Shown here in pieces: positions 33,240 to 40,994 of a DNA stretch of 64,000 bases. The notes below the pieces were generated by a model that saw only the letters and a list, made by a program, of their open reading frames with translations, searched no databases and was not told where the DNA came from. Every line of letters begins with the position of its first letter. Position 1 is the stretch's first letter. Source of the stretch: a virus. The stretch lies in IMG/VR virus record IMGVR_UViG_3300021141_000007, positions 1 to 64,000 of that record; one strand, 5' to 3'. A program made the position numbers and the translations under genes.

Positions 33240-33830
33240 AACGCTTCTTTAATTATTTATATGCAAGTTTTACCTATAACCAAACCCCCGAAAATCTCCC
33301 CCTAATTTTTTATTTTTTTTATCCACCCCCCACCCCTAAAATTTTTTTAGCCCTACCCAAAATCATCCCCCCTAGTAGAACAAAAAAACTATCCCCCCGT
33401 ATGTTATGTGAGAATGAAAAGTGGGGTGTATCAATAACATAGCCCGTATGCATGGCCCGTTTTTCAAATACCCTCCCCTAAAAACCAAAAACTGAGTTTT
33501 CCATTAGCGAGAAATAGTTTTGGGGGAATATCTCTAGGGCTAGGGCGTTGTGTCTAGTCTGTGGACTGGGGGCGGGTGGTGGTGATCTAGTTTCTAGTAT
33601 CTAGTCTCTAGGGTTCCTCTCTCTGTCTGTCTAGTCTGTCTGTCTATCTACTAGTATACAGAATATCCATAGGCGGGTATATATAGGGCGGGGTTTATAC
33701 ATAGGGCGGAGGGGGGAGGGGAGTTCTAATAGAATAATATATATAGGGGGAGGCTACATATACCCACCAAATACAGGGGCGGGAAAACGGGAGGGGTGCA
33801 ACTAGTAGTAGGAAAAAAAGACAAATTTGT
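33240..33830. other. Gene-free divergent region with strand-composition switch (origin candidate)
   Basis: Between the divergent gene blocks, 33.04-34.2 kb contains no credible gene. From about 33240 to 33480 the plus strand is rich in C runs (CCCCC at several places); from about 33520 to 33830 it is rich in G runs (GGGGGCGGG, GGAGGGGGGAGGGG). A reversal of this kind at a divergent transcription switch is typical of a replication origin. Several GGGCGG(G) boxes recur with a 20-25 bp spacing between 33674 and 33712. The rest, 33830-34150, shows nothing further that I can assign. Confidence 0.5.
33534..33654. repeat. CTAG-rich tract
   Basis: Ten CTAG tetramers occur within 121 bp (first at 33534, last at 33651), mixed with TCTGTCTGTC-type simple sequence. 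CTAG is normally one of the rarest tetranucleotides in bacterial DNA. The tract lies within the origin-like region, on the G-rich side of the composition switch. Confidence 0.65.
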
Positions 33831-34148
33831 CCGAATATATTTATACATTATCTCATTAGAGCCTCTCTAAACGATTATTTTCTGGTGGGTAAGGGTAAGT
33901 GACCTATTATACCCACTCTCGCCCATATCCGCCCATTAAAGCCTATTTACATATCAATATCCTAGTGGCTTAGATATAGCAAAAATATTCTAGATCTCTG
34001 AAACTCTTAACAAAGTTTAACAAGATAATTGGGGGGTATTTAGTTTAGAATGTTATATGCGGGGTTTAGTTAAATTGAGTTAAGAAAGGGGCGATCTTTT
34101 AGTTTACATTTATTAGTATCTTTTTACAGTCTTTAACGTGTCTAGGTA

Positions 34149-34178
34149 TTGACAAGTTCTATATATGTACTATCTTTG
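34149..34178 (+). promoter_or_regulatory. Consensus rightward promoter
   Basis: TTG(ACA) at 34149, a 19-bp gap and TATCTTTG at 34171-34178 match the Bacteroidota primary promoter. It lies 32 bases before the ATG of the first rightward gene and should drive the early small-gene region. Confidence 0.82.
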
Positions 34179-34210
34179 CACTATTATTTTAACCCACTAA
34201 ATTTATAACA

Positions 34211-34501
34211 ATGACACAAATAACAGAAACCACAACAAGGTACACAAAGAAACAAGGCACAAAAAACGGCTGGAAATTAGTAGACACAGAAACGGAAAAC
34301 GTTACAGAGCAGCAGCACAGAAACGCAACTAGCGATGATACGTGTAAGTGGTTTAGACGTTTAGGAGGCTCTGAATCCAAAACAATGGGATATACCTGTG
34401 ATGGTTACAAGTGTACTAAATTAATAAGTACATCCCCCGACAAAGAACAAAAAACTATCCGTGAATATACATTTAAATGGGTGGAAACTCAAAACAATTA
34501 A
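34211..34501 (+). CDS. First early rightward gene, unknown
   Basis: 96 residues, rich in Thr, Lys and Glu (TETTTRYTKKQGTKNGWKL), with a Cys pair around TCDGYKCTKL and an apparent beta-rich fold. Its position directly behind a consensus promoter suggests immediate-early expression. No family recognised. Confidence 0.5.
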   Translation: MTQITETTTRYTKKQGTKNGWKLVDTETENVTEQQHRNATSDDTCKWFRRLGGSESKTMGYTCDGYKCTKLISTSPDKEQKTIREYTFKWVETQNN

Positions 34502-34533
34502 AAATATTTATCAATCTTTAAAAAAGTAACAAA

Positions 34534-34698
34534 ATGACAAAGGACACAATAAAAACAACACTCTTCATTTTATCGTTAGTTTTAATGATGTATCTATTTA
34601 AGCAAATAGAATATAGAAACGCTCTTGCATCTTGCAAAGATAAGCCGATAAAAAACTATATAGAATGTATAACGGATATTAAACAAATTTATAAATAA
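34534..34698 (+). CDS. Very small single-helix membrane protein
   Basis: A 54-residue frame, below usual calling limits. It has a hydrophobic segment, TTLFILSLVLMMYLF, near the N-terminus and a short C-terminal region with two cysteines. It is preceded by the ATCTTTAAAAAAGTAACAAA leader that also stands before 35016 and, slightly varied, before 36330, which supports it being translated. Confidence 0.55.
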   Translation: MTKDTIKTTLFILSLVLMMYLFKQIEYRNALASCKDKPIKNYIECITDIKQIYK

Positions 34699-34718
34699 TA
34701 CCTTTAAAAAATTATAAA

Positions 34719-34922
34719 ATGATAGCTAAAATAATATTTTTTTTCTACCTATGGACAGGAACCATAGAACCACAAGGAGATAATGAGGGAAGACCCTTAT
34801 ATCAAGTACACACAGAGAGCGGCACTCCTTGCATAGAGGTCGCATATAGGGGGGAAATACTTAGATGGATAGAACAGGGAAAGCCGAACACATTTACATA
34901 CAATGAAGAACTAGAAGATTAA
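34719..34922 (+). CDS. Small exported or membrane-anchored protein
   Basis: 67 residues with a hydrophobic N-terminus (MIAKIIFFFYLWTG) and an acidic soluble part. The leader TACCTTTAAAAAATTATAAA is a member of the recurrent early-gene leader family. No family recognised. Confidence 0.48.
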   Translation: MIAKIIFFFYLWTGTIEPQGDNEGRPLYQVHTESGTPCIEVAYRGEILRWIEQGKPNTFTYNEELED

Positions 34923-34973
34923 CCCCCTAAAAAAAATTAAGTATTATTAACAGGGGCAAAAAATAAAAATAAA

Positions 34974-34981
34974 TATCTTTG
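34974..34981 (+). promoter_or_regulatory. Promoter -7 element before the 281-residue gene
   Basis: TATCTTTG matches the Bacteroidota -7 consensus and lies 35-42 bases before the ATG at 35016. No TTG is present at the expected -33 position. Confidence 0.45.
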
Positions 34982-35015
34982 CCCTATTATTTAAAATCTT
35001 TAAAAAAGTAACAAT

Positions 35016-35861
35016 ATGAAAAAAGTAGTAAATAAGCAACAAGTAGCACACCTATGGGCAAATAAATTACAAACAGAAGCACGTACCCCAACCAATAATT
35101 TTTATTTTCTCAATGATACGATATACTCGTATGGTAGTCATTTCCCAATTGCTAAACATATAGGAAACGGAGAAAATAAAGCAATACTATTCACTTTAAG
35201 ATCTTATAGCAACACAACATCCAAACATATTAGCATAGTGAGGGGTGCAAGTAGTCATATCGACAAAATTTATTGTTATCATTTAACAGACCACGAGGAA
35301 AACTTTAAAACGTGGTTAAATGAAGCTAAAAATATAGGAAGAAGCCTATTAAAAGCAAAAAAACCCGAAATTTATATAAGCCAGTTAAATAACATTAAGG
35401 CACTAGTAGAAAAATATGTACAATTTTTTGAAATTGAAACGCCTATCACCTTATTAGAAGCCATAAACGTACAAAATAAAAACGAGTTTTTAGAGTTTAG
35501 TGGTAAACTTGCCGAACTACAAAAAGCAGAGACTAAAAAGAAACTAGCGGAAGCAAAAAAATTACTTAAAAAAGACTTGACAAAGTGGTATAATTTCGAA
35601 ACTAATTATTTATATAAAAGACTAGATAGAGACTTTTTGAGATATAACACAGAAAAAAATAGGTTTGAAACCACACAGAGAGTAGAGATCCCTTTCGCAA
35701 TTGCTAAAAAGTTCTATGAATGTTTAGAAAAAAATATCTTAAAGGTAGGCGATAGTGTCCTAGACTACTCCATAAACTATATAGACAAAAAAATAGTGAA
35801 AATAGGCTGTCATACGTTTGAAATTGCATACCTTAACCAATTAGCAAAAAAACATTTTTAA
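35016..35861 (+). CDS. Conserved early phage protein, unknown
   Basis: 281 residues. The N-terminal ~90 residues include TNNFYFLNDTIYSYGSHFPI and the motif YSNTTSKHISIVRGAS. This pattern (a Tyr/Ser-Gly-x-H strand followed by 'S.TTSKH') is shared with uncharacterised phage and plasmid proteins. The C-terminal part is helical and Lys-rich (LQKAETKKKLAEAKKLLKK). A TATCTTTG element at 34974-34981 and the ATCTTTAAAAAAGTAACA leader precede it. It is followed by a GGGCGT/ACGCCC hairpin. No enzymatic motif visible. Confidence 0.58.
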   Translation: MKKVVNKQQVAHLWANKLQTEARTPTNNFYFLNDTIYSYGSHFPIAKHIGNGENKAILFTLRSYSNTTSKHISIVRGASSHIDKIYCYHLTDHEENFKTWLNEAKNIGRSLLKAKKPEIYISQLNNIKALVEKYVQFFEIETPITLLEAINVQNKNEFLEFSGKLAELQKAETKKKLAEAKKLLKKDLTKWYNFETNYLYKRLDRDFLRYNTEKNRFETTQRVEIPFAIAKKFYECLEKNILKVGDSVLDYSINYIDKKIVKIGCHTFEIAYLNQLAKKHF

Positions 35862-35878
35862 TTAATTACAGAGGCTTC

Positions 35879-35898
35879 GGGCGTGCCTAAAAACGCCC
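35879..35898 (+). terminator. Hairpin after the 281-residue gene
   Basis: GGGCGT pairs with ACGCCC over an eight-base loop, followed by TTTATATT. It is a possible weak terminator or RNA-stabilising hairpin. A GTG-initiated frame that would start within it (35883) is not credible. Confidence 0.5.
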
Positions 35899-35930
35899 TT
35901 TATATTAATACCTTTAAAAAATTAAACAAT

Positions 35931-36296
35931 ATGAAAAAATTTATCATTTCAAGTACACACGAAGTTTATAAAGATGACTACAACGAAGGCGAAACCGACT
36001 ATGTAAACGGCTACTCCTTAAAAAGTAAAATAATCAATTCAGAAACTACAAAAGAAGCTATTCAAAAATATTTTGAAGATGAACTATACTATAAATTTAA
36101 TGTTGATTATGCATATATAGACCACGAAGAAGATATAGACGCTTCAAAAAATACCTTACACTATAGCGTACTAGTGGACAATGAAAATAGTGAAGCAAGT
36201 GAATACGAAATAGAACTATGGAAAAAAGGTGAATTAGAACTATATGCTAATAATATCTTTTTGACCATACACGAACTGACTGAGGCTACTATATAA
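35931..36296 (+). CDS. Small acidic early protein, unknown
   Basis: 121 residues from the ATG of MKKFIISSTHEVYKDD. The longer frame from a GTG at 35883 starts inside a hairpin and before the recurrent TACCTTTAAAAAATTAAACAA leader, so it is rejected. The protein is rich in Asp/Glu/Tyr with no membrane segment. Its acidity is typical of DNA-mimic or host-takeover proteins, but that is only a possibility. Confidence 0.5.
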   Translation: MKKFIISSTHEVYKDDYNEGETDYVNGYSLKSKIINSETTKEAIQKYFEDELYYKFNVDYAYIDHEEDIDASKNTLHYSVLVDNENSEASEYEIELWKKGELELYANNIFLTIHELTEATI

Positions 36297-36329
36297 AAAA
36301 TATTAACTAATCTTTAAAAAAGTAATAAA

Positions 36330-36554
36330 ATGAAAAAATATAGAATAATTTCGGGAGCGTTTGACCGAACAATAAACGCCTTGAATTCATACGAAGCTAT
36401 AAAGCTATTTTCAGACTATGTATTCAAATGCAATGGAATAATAGATAAAAATACCTATCTGTATGAATTGGGGGAACATAACCCAAATATGGTATATCTA
36501 GTTGTAGATATAACGGAAAGCCTAAAATTAAATAAAGTTTCATCCCCTAAATAA
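36330..36554 (+). CDS. Small early protein, unknown
   Basis: 74 residues starting MKKYRIISGAFDRTINAL, an apparent alpha/beta ferredoxin-like pattern. It is preceded by the ATCTTTAAAAAAGTAATAAA leader, an almost exact copy of those at 34534 and 35016. No family recognised. Confidence 0.48.
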   Translation: MKKYRIISGAFDRTINALNSYEAIKLFSDYVFKCNGIIDKNTYLYELGEHNPNMVYLVVDITESLKLNKVSSPK

Positions 36555-36561
36555 TAAAGCA

Positions 36562-36744
36562 ATGAAAAACGTAAAAGAATTAAACAAAAACGAATTAGAT
36601 CAACTAAAATGGAACTACTTCTATGACGAAGATATAGACCATAAATATCAATATGACTACCCGCACGAGATACCCGATGAAGTTATATTCACTCATTATG
36701 AAGCTATAAGTTTTGTGGAGGAAGACTTTTTTTGTAATATATAA
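36562..36744 (+). CDS. Very small acidic early protein
   Basis: 60 residues, strongly acidic and Tyr-rich (YFYDEDIDHKYQYDYPHE). It starts seven bases after the stop of the preceding gene, so the two are co-translated. Function unknown. Confidence 0.45.
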   Translation: MKNVKELNKNELDQLKWNYFYDEDIDHKYQYDYPHEIPDEVIFTHYEAISFVEEDFFCNI

Positions 36745-36784
36745 AAAATTAAGCTAATTTATAACAATTTAAAAATCATAAAAA

Positions 36785-37012
36785 ATGACACATCAAATTA
36801 ATGTAATCACTTTAGAAGAGTATGCCAATATAGTAGGATATAAAGGCGATATTCCAAAAACATTGGAACAAATACAAGAATATGCAGAAGACAATCTATA
36901 CTGGACTATATGGGACTACCCTTTAGACGAGTTAGAATATTGTATAGAAGAAGACAGAAGCGTTGTAATAGTAAAGACTGACTTTGGACTGAGACTTTGC
37001 GAAATAAATTAA
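36785..37012 (+). CDS. Small acidic early protein, unknown
   Basis: 75 residues, acidic (EDNLYWTIWDYPLDELEY). Directly preceded by AATTTAAAAATCATAAAAAATG, the first member of a second leader family (also before 37059, 38191, 38541). No motif recognised. Confidence 0.48.
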   Translation: MTHQINVITLEEYANIVGYKGDIPKTLEQIQEYAEDNLYWTIWDYPLDELEYCIEEDRSVVIVKTDFGLRLCEIN

Positions 37013-37058
37013 AATAAACCACATATTAAAATTATTTAACAATTTAAAATCATAAAAA

Positions 37059-37313
37059 ATGACAGAGACCCAATATAGCGAACTATTTAATATTTACCAA
37101 TCATCCACCTATGATGATAAAGATGAAGATGAATTATTGTATAATTTAAAATCAGATTTAAGAGACTATTTAGATAAACACACTCCAGCAGATGACAAAC
37201 TAGAACTACTAAAGGAAATACAGGAGTACTATTATCGAAAAGAAAATCAAAGTGCTATGCCGCTATGGATGGCAGTAAGAATTGAAAAAGTAATTAATAC
37301 CCCCACTAAATAA
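37059..37313 (+). CDS. Small acidic early protein, unknown
   Basis: 84 residues, helical and acidic (STYDDKDEDELLYNLKSDLR). Same AAT-CATAAAAAATG leader type as 36785. No recognised domain. Confidence 0.48.
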   Translation: MTETQYSELFNIYQSSTYDDKDEDELLYNLKSDLRDYLDKHTPADDKLELLKEIQEYYYRKENQSAMPLWMAVRIEKVINTPTK

Positions 37314-37321
37314 ATAATCAA

Positions 37322-37510
37322 ATGAAAGTAGGAAAAATCAAACCATTTGCCTATACAGAGGCAGAAAAAAAAGCTATTATAAAGGAGTATTGTAAATTTT
37401 CTAGTCATACGAGTAAAAAACTATTTTGTAGTATATCGGAGGAGTGGAAGATTAAAGATCTATTAGCAGAAAAAAAAGGGTACATATATAGCAAATTTAA
37501 AAAATCTTAA
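37322..37510 (+). CDS. Very small basic protein, unknown
   Basis: 62 residues, basic, with two cysteines; begins KVGKIKPFAYTEAEKKAI and ends in Lys-rich sequence. It is eight bases past the previous stop. It could bind nucleic acid; no domain recognised. Confidence 0.42.
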   Translation: MKVGKIKPFAYTEAEKKAIIKEYCKFSSHTSKKLFCSISEEWKIKDLLAEKKGYIYSKFKKS

Positions 37511-37584
37511 TTAAATAAGTAAAAAATTAAACAATTAAAACTCATAAAAAATTAACTTTATTAACACTAAAAATTAACAAAAAA

Positions 37585-38178
37585 ATGGAAAATTTATTTA
37601 ACAATTTACAAGCACCAACAGGAGACATTAAAGTAAGTACAGAAAAAGAATGGTTAACTCTTCATTTAGGGGGAAATATTGTACTACAAAAAGGAAATTT
37701 TTCTCAATCATTTACATATTGGGGAAATGTTAGTAAAATGAATTTTAATAACACTAACTATATAACAATGGAAGAGTGTGATTGGGATACACATACTACT
37801 ATGCTAGGCAATCTTAAAATAGATAGTATATCTAAACTTAGAACTACATTAGAAAATAGTGGGTTAAAAACACTTTCAGATAGTCTTGACTTTAGCACTG
37901 AAGAAATAAAAAAAGCTATATTTTCTATTGTTCCTAACTCAACCATCGTAAAAAATGTATTTGGAGAAAACTTTATATTATGGGAGTCATTAACAGATAA
38001 TGAAAGAAAAATAATAAAAGTAAAAGATGCAATAGAAAATTACAATGATTACTTTGTCAACAATCCTTATAGATTAAAATATTTAATTGTAAAAGAAGAT
38101 GGTAAATTAGATGGTGAAACAATACCAACAATAGATCAACTAAATGAAAGATTAAATGACTTATTATTTAACAATTAA
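37585..38178 (+). CDS. Early protein, unknown
   Basis: 197 residues, mixed alpha/beta. The N-terminal half is beta-rich with WLTLHLGGNIVLQKGNFSQ and YWGNVSKMNF; the C-terminal half is helical. There is no signal peptide or nucleotide-binding motif. It is the second-largest gene of the early region. Confidence 0.5.
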   Translation: MENLFNNLQAPTGDIKVSTEKEWLTLHLGGNIVLQKGNFSQSFTYWGNVSKMNFNNTNYITMEECDWDTHTTMLGNLKIDSISKLRTTLENSGLKTLSDSLDFSTEEIKKAIFSIVPNSTIVKNVFGENFILWESLTDNERKIIKVKDAIENYNDYFVNNPYRLKYLIVKEDGKLDGETIPTIDQLNERLNDLLFNN

Positions 38179-38190
38179 AAATCATAAAAA

Positions 38191-38520
38191 ATGAACACAA
38201 CAATTTTAAACAATCAATTAGACAATTTAGAAAAAGAAGTATCTTTGTATTTTAACCACTTACTTACACAAAAAGAAGAATTTATTATCTTTGATAAAAA
38301 AGATTTGGAAGATGATACTCCCGACAATTATTTAGAAATGCGTAACGACTTTACAGGAGATGTATATGATGTACAGGCTTTATCTGTAAATAAAAACGGA
38401 ATAGAAGTTGTAGATACTTCGGGCAGTAATAATATATTCCTTATAAGATTACAAGATTTAGCCAGTACACAAAATAGAATTGCTTTGTGTGGACTAATGG
38501 AAGATGAAATAAACTATTAA
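38191..38520 (+). CDS. Small acidic early protein, unknown
   Basis: 109 residues, acidic, with DKKDLEDDTPDNYLEMRND and a C-terminal IFLIRLQDLASTQNRIALC segment. Preceded by AACAATTAAAAATCATAAAA, the second leader family. No domain recognised. Confidence 0.48.
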   Translation: MNTTILNNQLDNLEKEVSLYFNHLLTQKEEFIIFDKKDLEDDTPDNYLEMRNDFTGDVYDVQALSVNKNGIEVVDTSGSNNIFLIRLQDLASTQNRIALCGLMEDEINY

Positions 38521-38540
38521 ACAATTAAAAATCATAAAAA

Positions 38541-38762
38541 ATGAACACAATAGAAAGAAAAAAACAATTATTTGAAACAGACTATGTAATATGGGATAAA
38601 GCCAACGACAATTTAGTTCGTTTTGGTAGTAACGATGATATAGTTATCTATGGTAGCAAAGAAGAAGCAGAAATTGATTGCTATGGTAATGAATACGTTA
38701 CTAAATGTACCGATTTGCCCCTACATCATCAAGAAGAATTACTTAATCAGATAAATAAATAA
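38541..38762 (+). CDS. Small early protein, unknown
   Basis: 73 residues with IVIYGSKEEAEIDCYGNEY. The leader is identical over 20 bases to that of 38191, and the first residues MNT.. are also shared, so leader and start were probably copied together. Function unknown. Confidence 0.48.
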   Translation: MNTIERKKQLFETDYVIWDKANDNLVRFGSNDDIVIYGSKEEAEIDCYGNEYVTKCTDLPLHHQEELLNQINK

Positions 38763-38765
38763 GAA

Positions 38766-39110
38766 ATGACAACAATAGAAAATAATAAGTTAATAGCAGA
38801 GTTTATGGGGGTGCGTCATACCGATGATAGCAAATACCTAGAAACCTTAAAAGAAATGAAGTCAGATGGATTATACTTTGAGCAAGGGTATATGACTAGC
38901 GAATTACACTACTATACCGATTGGCGGTGGCTTATGGAGGTAGTGGATAAAATAAACAACCTTAATAACTTGGTGCAGATACATGATAATCATGTAAAAA
39001 TAGTGAACAATACAAAAAGTGAAGTACTGGTAGATGTTATTGAGGGAAGTATGTTTGAAGCGATTTATTCAGCAGTAGTAGAATTTATTAAAAATTATAA
39101 AAATAATTAA
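38766..39110 (+). CDS. Small early protein, unknown
   Basis: 114 residues, alpha/beta (DWRWLMEVVDKINNLNNL, then HDNHVKIVNNTKSEV). It starts three bases past the previous stop. I recognise the general 'W.WLM.VV.KI' pattern from uncharacterised phage proteins but no function. Confidence 0.48.
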   Translation: MTTIENNKLIAEFMGVRHTDDSKYLETLKEMKSDGLYFEQGYMTSELHYYTDWRWLMEVVDKINNLNNLVQIHDNHVKIVNNTKSEVLVDVIEGSMFEAIYSAVVEFIKNYKNN

Positions 39111-39121
39111 AAGCCATAAAA

Positions 39122-39352
39122 ATGACAAAAAAGATCTTAACAGATGGAAACACAAATGTAATACAAATGGGAAACTATGTATTTATTCAGAGCAAGAAAC
39201 AAGTGGTGCATTGCGAACCCCTCAAAACATTTAACTTCAACGGATTTGTGGAGGTGCAAGGACTAGACACGGAAAGTTTTACAAATAAGTGCCAAGCATA
39301 CCTATTGAAATTTCAAGAAGAGGGTATTTATAATGAATTATTCGTAAATTGA
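39122..39352 (+). CDS. Small early protein, unknown
   Basis: 76 residues, beta-rich at the N-terminus (VIQMGNYVFIQSKKQVVHC). The leader AATTAAAAGCCATAAAAATG is a degenerate member of the second leader family. It ends the first run of closely spaced early genes. Confidence 0.45.
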   Translation: MTKKILTDGNTNVIQMGNYVFIQSKKQVVHCEPLKTFNFNGFVEVQGLDTESFTNKCQAYLLKFQEEGIYNELFVN

Positions 39353-39449
39353 AACAAAAATTAAAGTAATTGCAACAAAATTGATAACACCCACCCCTTC
39401 AATAATCATATTTTTGCACCAAAATTAATAACAAATAAAATAAAATAAA

Positions 39450-39689
39450 ATGGATAAAAGTAAATTGCAAATCGGAACAGAATTAGTAGCCATCAACCCT
39501 TGTTTAATGAGAAGCACTGGCGAAGAAGCACTCGTTGTAGGTAAAGAATACAAAATTAGTTATCTTGACACAGATGATGAAGATAATGATTGTATTGTAA
39601 TAATAGATGAACAAAATGAAGAACATTGGTTTCTAATAGATGAATTGTTCGCTTTCTTTGCATATAAAGGATTAAAAGCATCTAATTAG
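39450..39689 (+). CDS. Small early protein with SH3-like pattern
   Basis: 79 residues; LQIGTELVAINPC, then VVGKEYKISYLD and CIVIIDEQNEEHWFL describe a small beta barrel. A TATTTTTG element at 39409-39416 may be its -7 box, with TTG 25 bases upstream (long spacing). Function unknown. Confidence 0.48.
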   Translation: MDKSKLQIGTELVAINPCLMRSTGEEALVVGKEYKISYLDTDDEDNDCIVIIDEQNEEHWFLIDELFAFFAYKGLKASN

Positions 39690-39713
39690 TTTTATAAATT
39701 AAAAATAAACAAT

Positions 39714-39893
39714 ATGGACTTTAAAGAATTTTTTGAAGATTTAGACGAGATAATAAATGGAGGTATATTTAGTAATCTTGAAACTGAAAACATAGGAGCA
39801 TTTATGTCGTTTTTAGATGATGGTAGTATACCCGAAACCCCATTTAGGGTAAGTGATAACAATATTTACCCTAATTCCTCCACTATAAATTAA
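39714..39893 (+). CDS. Very small acidic protein
   Basis: A 59-residue frame, below normal calling length, filling the gap between two called genes. It is acidic (MDFKEFFEDLDEII) and ends YPNSSTIN. The leader AAATTAAAAATAAACAAT matches the AT-rich leaders of its neighbours. No domain recognised. Confidence 0.48.
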   Translation: MDFKEFFEDLDEIINGGIFSNLETENIGAFMSFLDDGSIPETPFRVSDNNIYPNSSTIN

Positions 39894-39925
39894 AAAATAA
39901 TTAATTAAATTAAAAAATAAAAGTT

Positions 39926-40117
39926 ATGACATTAGATTACAAATTGATTAAAGACATAGAGTTTGATGGTATCAACCATAATGACTATCCCGATTATTGT
40001 GATGCTTATATTGTAAGAGCAGAATATAATGGAGAAGAAATGACTGAGAATCAACTTAACGAATTAAATAATGATATAGACTTTGTTTATGGAAAGTTAA
40101 TGGATTATCTTAATTAA
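39926..40117 (+). CDS. Very small acidic protein, unknown
   Basis: 63 residues, rich in Asp and Tyr (IEFDGINHNDYPDYCDAY), with no membrane segment. Evenly spaced with its neighbours in the same direction. No domain recognised. Confidence 0.45.
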   Translation: MTLDYKLIKDIEFDGINHNDYPDYCDAYIVRAEYNGEEMTENQLNELNNDIDFVYGKLMDYLN

Positions 40118-40147
40118 ACTTATATTATTAACCTTAAAACTATAAAT

Positions 40148-40381
40148 ATGAAAGTAACAACTTTTGTGATAAGCACCGCTGCATTTTTAATTATAATTTT
40201 AGCTATTATGTTAGCTATGATTTTAGAAACTACAATTCATTCTCATTCAGAGCCAACTGATTGTAGCTTTAGAATATATGTAGTAGATTCTTCTGTAGAA
40301 GTATTTGACAACAATACCTTTGTAGGAAGAGTAGAATTGCAAGGACAATTAGACAGTCTAATGACTGATTACTTACAATAA
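40148..40381 (+). CDS. Small membrane-anchored protein
   Basis: 77 residues with one N-terminal transmembrane segment (FVISTAAFLIIILAIMLAMI) followed by a short beta-rich soluble part ending LMTDYLQ. Followed by a strong intrinsic terminator. Function unknown. Confidence 0.5.
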   Translation: MKVTTFVISTAAFLIIILAIMLAMILETTIHSHSEPTDCSFRIYVVDSSVEVFDNNTFVGRVELQGQLDSLMTDYLQ

Positions 40382-40425
40382 ATTTATAAAGACATTAAAC
40401 TTAACTATAAACCCTTTAATTGAAT

Positions 40426-40465
40426 TACACCTAATAGTATATAATATCTGTTAGGTGTAGTTTTT
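40426..40465 (+). terminator. Intrinsic terminator ending the early region
   Basis: TACACCTAA pairs perfectly with TTAGGTGTA over a 16-base loop and is followed by GTTTTT. It lies 45 bases past the stop of 40148-40381 and probably ends the early small-gene transcript. Confidence 0.82.
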
Positions 40466-40507
40466 AAACTATTAACATTAAAATTATTAACCTTAAAAAT
40501 TTTTAAA

Positions 40508-40714
40508 ATGAAAGATCCAATTTTAACAAACCCCATTGACATTAAATTAGCTGCTTTAGTGGCTCGTAAAAAAGCTAAAAGCGTAGATAACAACCCTGTT
40601 GACCTAAATAAAATCTGGTCGAGTACATTGTCTCCCAATACTAGAAGTGCGTTTACAAGTAGAGGGGATAACTATTCTCATATAGTAAAAGTAGATAGAA
40701 ACTATAATGGTTAA
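40508..40714 (+). CDS. Small basic protein, unknown
   Basis: 68 residues, basic (KLAALVARKKAKSVDNNP) with the ending VKVDRNYNG and a NTRSAF motif. Preceded by an AT-rich leader after the terminator; ATTAACCTTAAAAATTTTT is seen just before the ATG. No family recognised. Confidence 0.48.
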   Translation: MKDPILTNPIDIKLAALVARKKAKSVDNNPVDLNKIWSSTLSPNTRSAFTSRGDNYSHIVKVDRNYNG

Positions 40715-40784
40715 TTATAGTCTTTAAAAAAATTAACTCGTTTAAAAAATAATTTTTAATTTTACACTTAAATTTAATAGATAT

Positions 40785-40970
40785 ATGTTACAAAAAATAA
40801 TAAAAAAAGTATTTCCACAAACTCACACTAGAATTTTTGATGAAGGTTATCTAAAGGCAGAGAAAGATGCAAAGACCCTTGTACTCACTGATGAGCAGAA
40901 AAATTGGTATTATTGGGAACAAGAAAGACAAAGAGAAAGAGCCATCAGAGATACCACTAGAAATTATTAA
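40785..40970 (+). CDS. Small charged protein, unknown
   Basis: 61 residues, helical, ending in the Trp/Arg-rich WYYWEQERQRERAIRD. No membrane segment. Function unknown. Confidence 0.43.
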   Translation: MLQKIIKKVFPQTHTRIFDEGYLKAEKDAKTLVLTDEQKNWYYWEQERQRERAIRDTTRNY

Positions 40971-40994
40971 ACCTGGCAAATAAAATCAAAAAAT

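Noticed and set aside
32951-33241. 96-codon plus-strand frame reaching into the origin-like region
   Set aside because: It crosses the leftward promoter and the tandem operator-like repeat; low-complexity and no leader.
33240-33830. CRISPR array in the repeat-rich gene-free region
   Set aside because: The repeats are short (CTAG, GGGCGG) and irregularly spaced; no 25-40 bp repeats with unique spacers occur.
35883-35930. GTG start extending the 121-residue protein by 16 codons
   Set aside because: The extra codons lie in a GGGCGT/ACGCCC hairpin and in the recurrent TACCTTTAAAAAATTA leader, so ATG 35931 is preferred.
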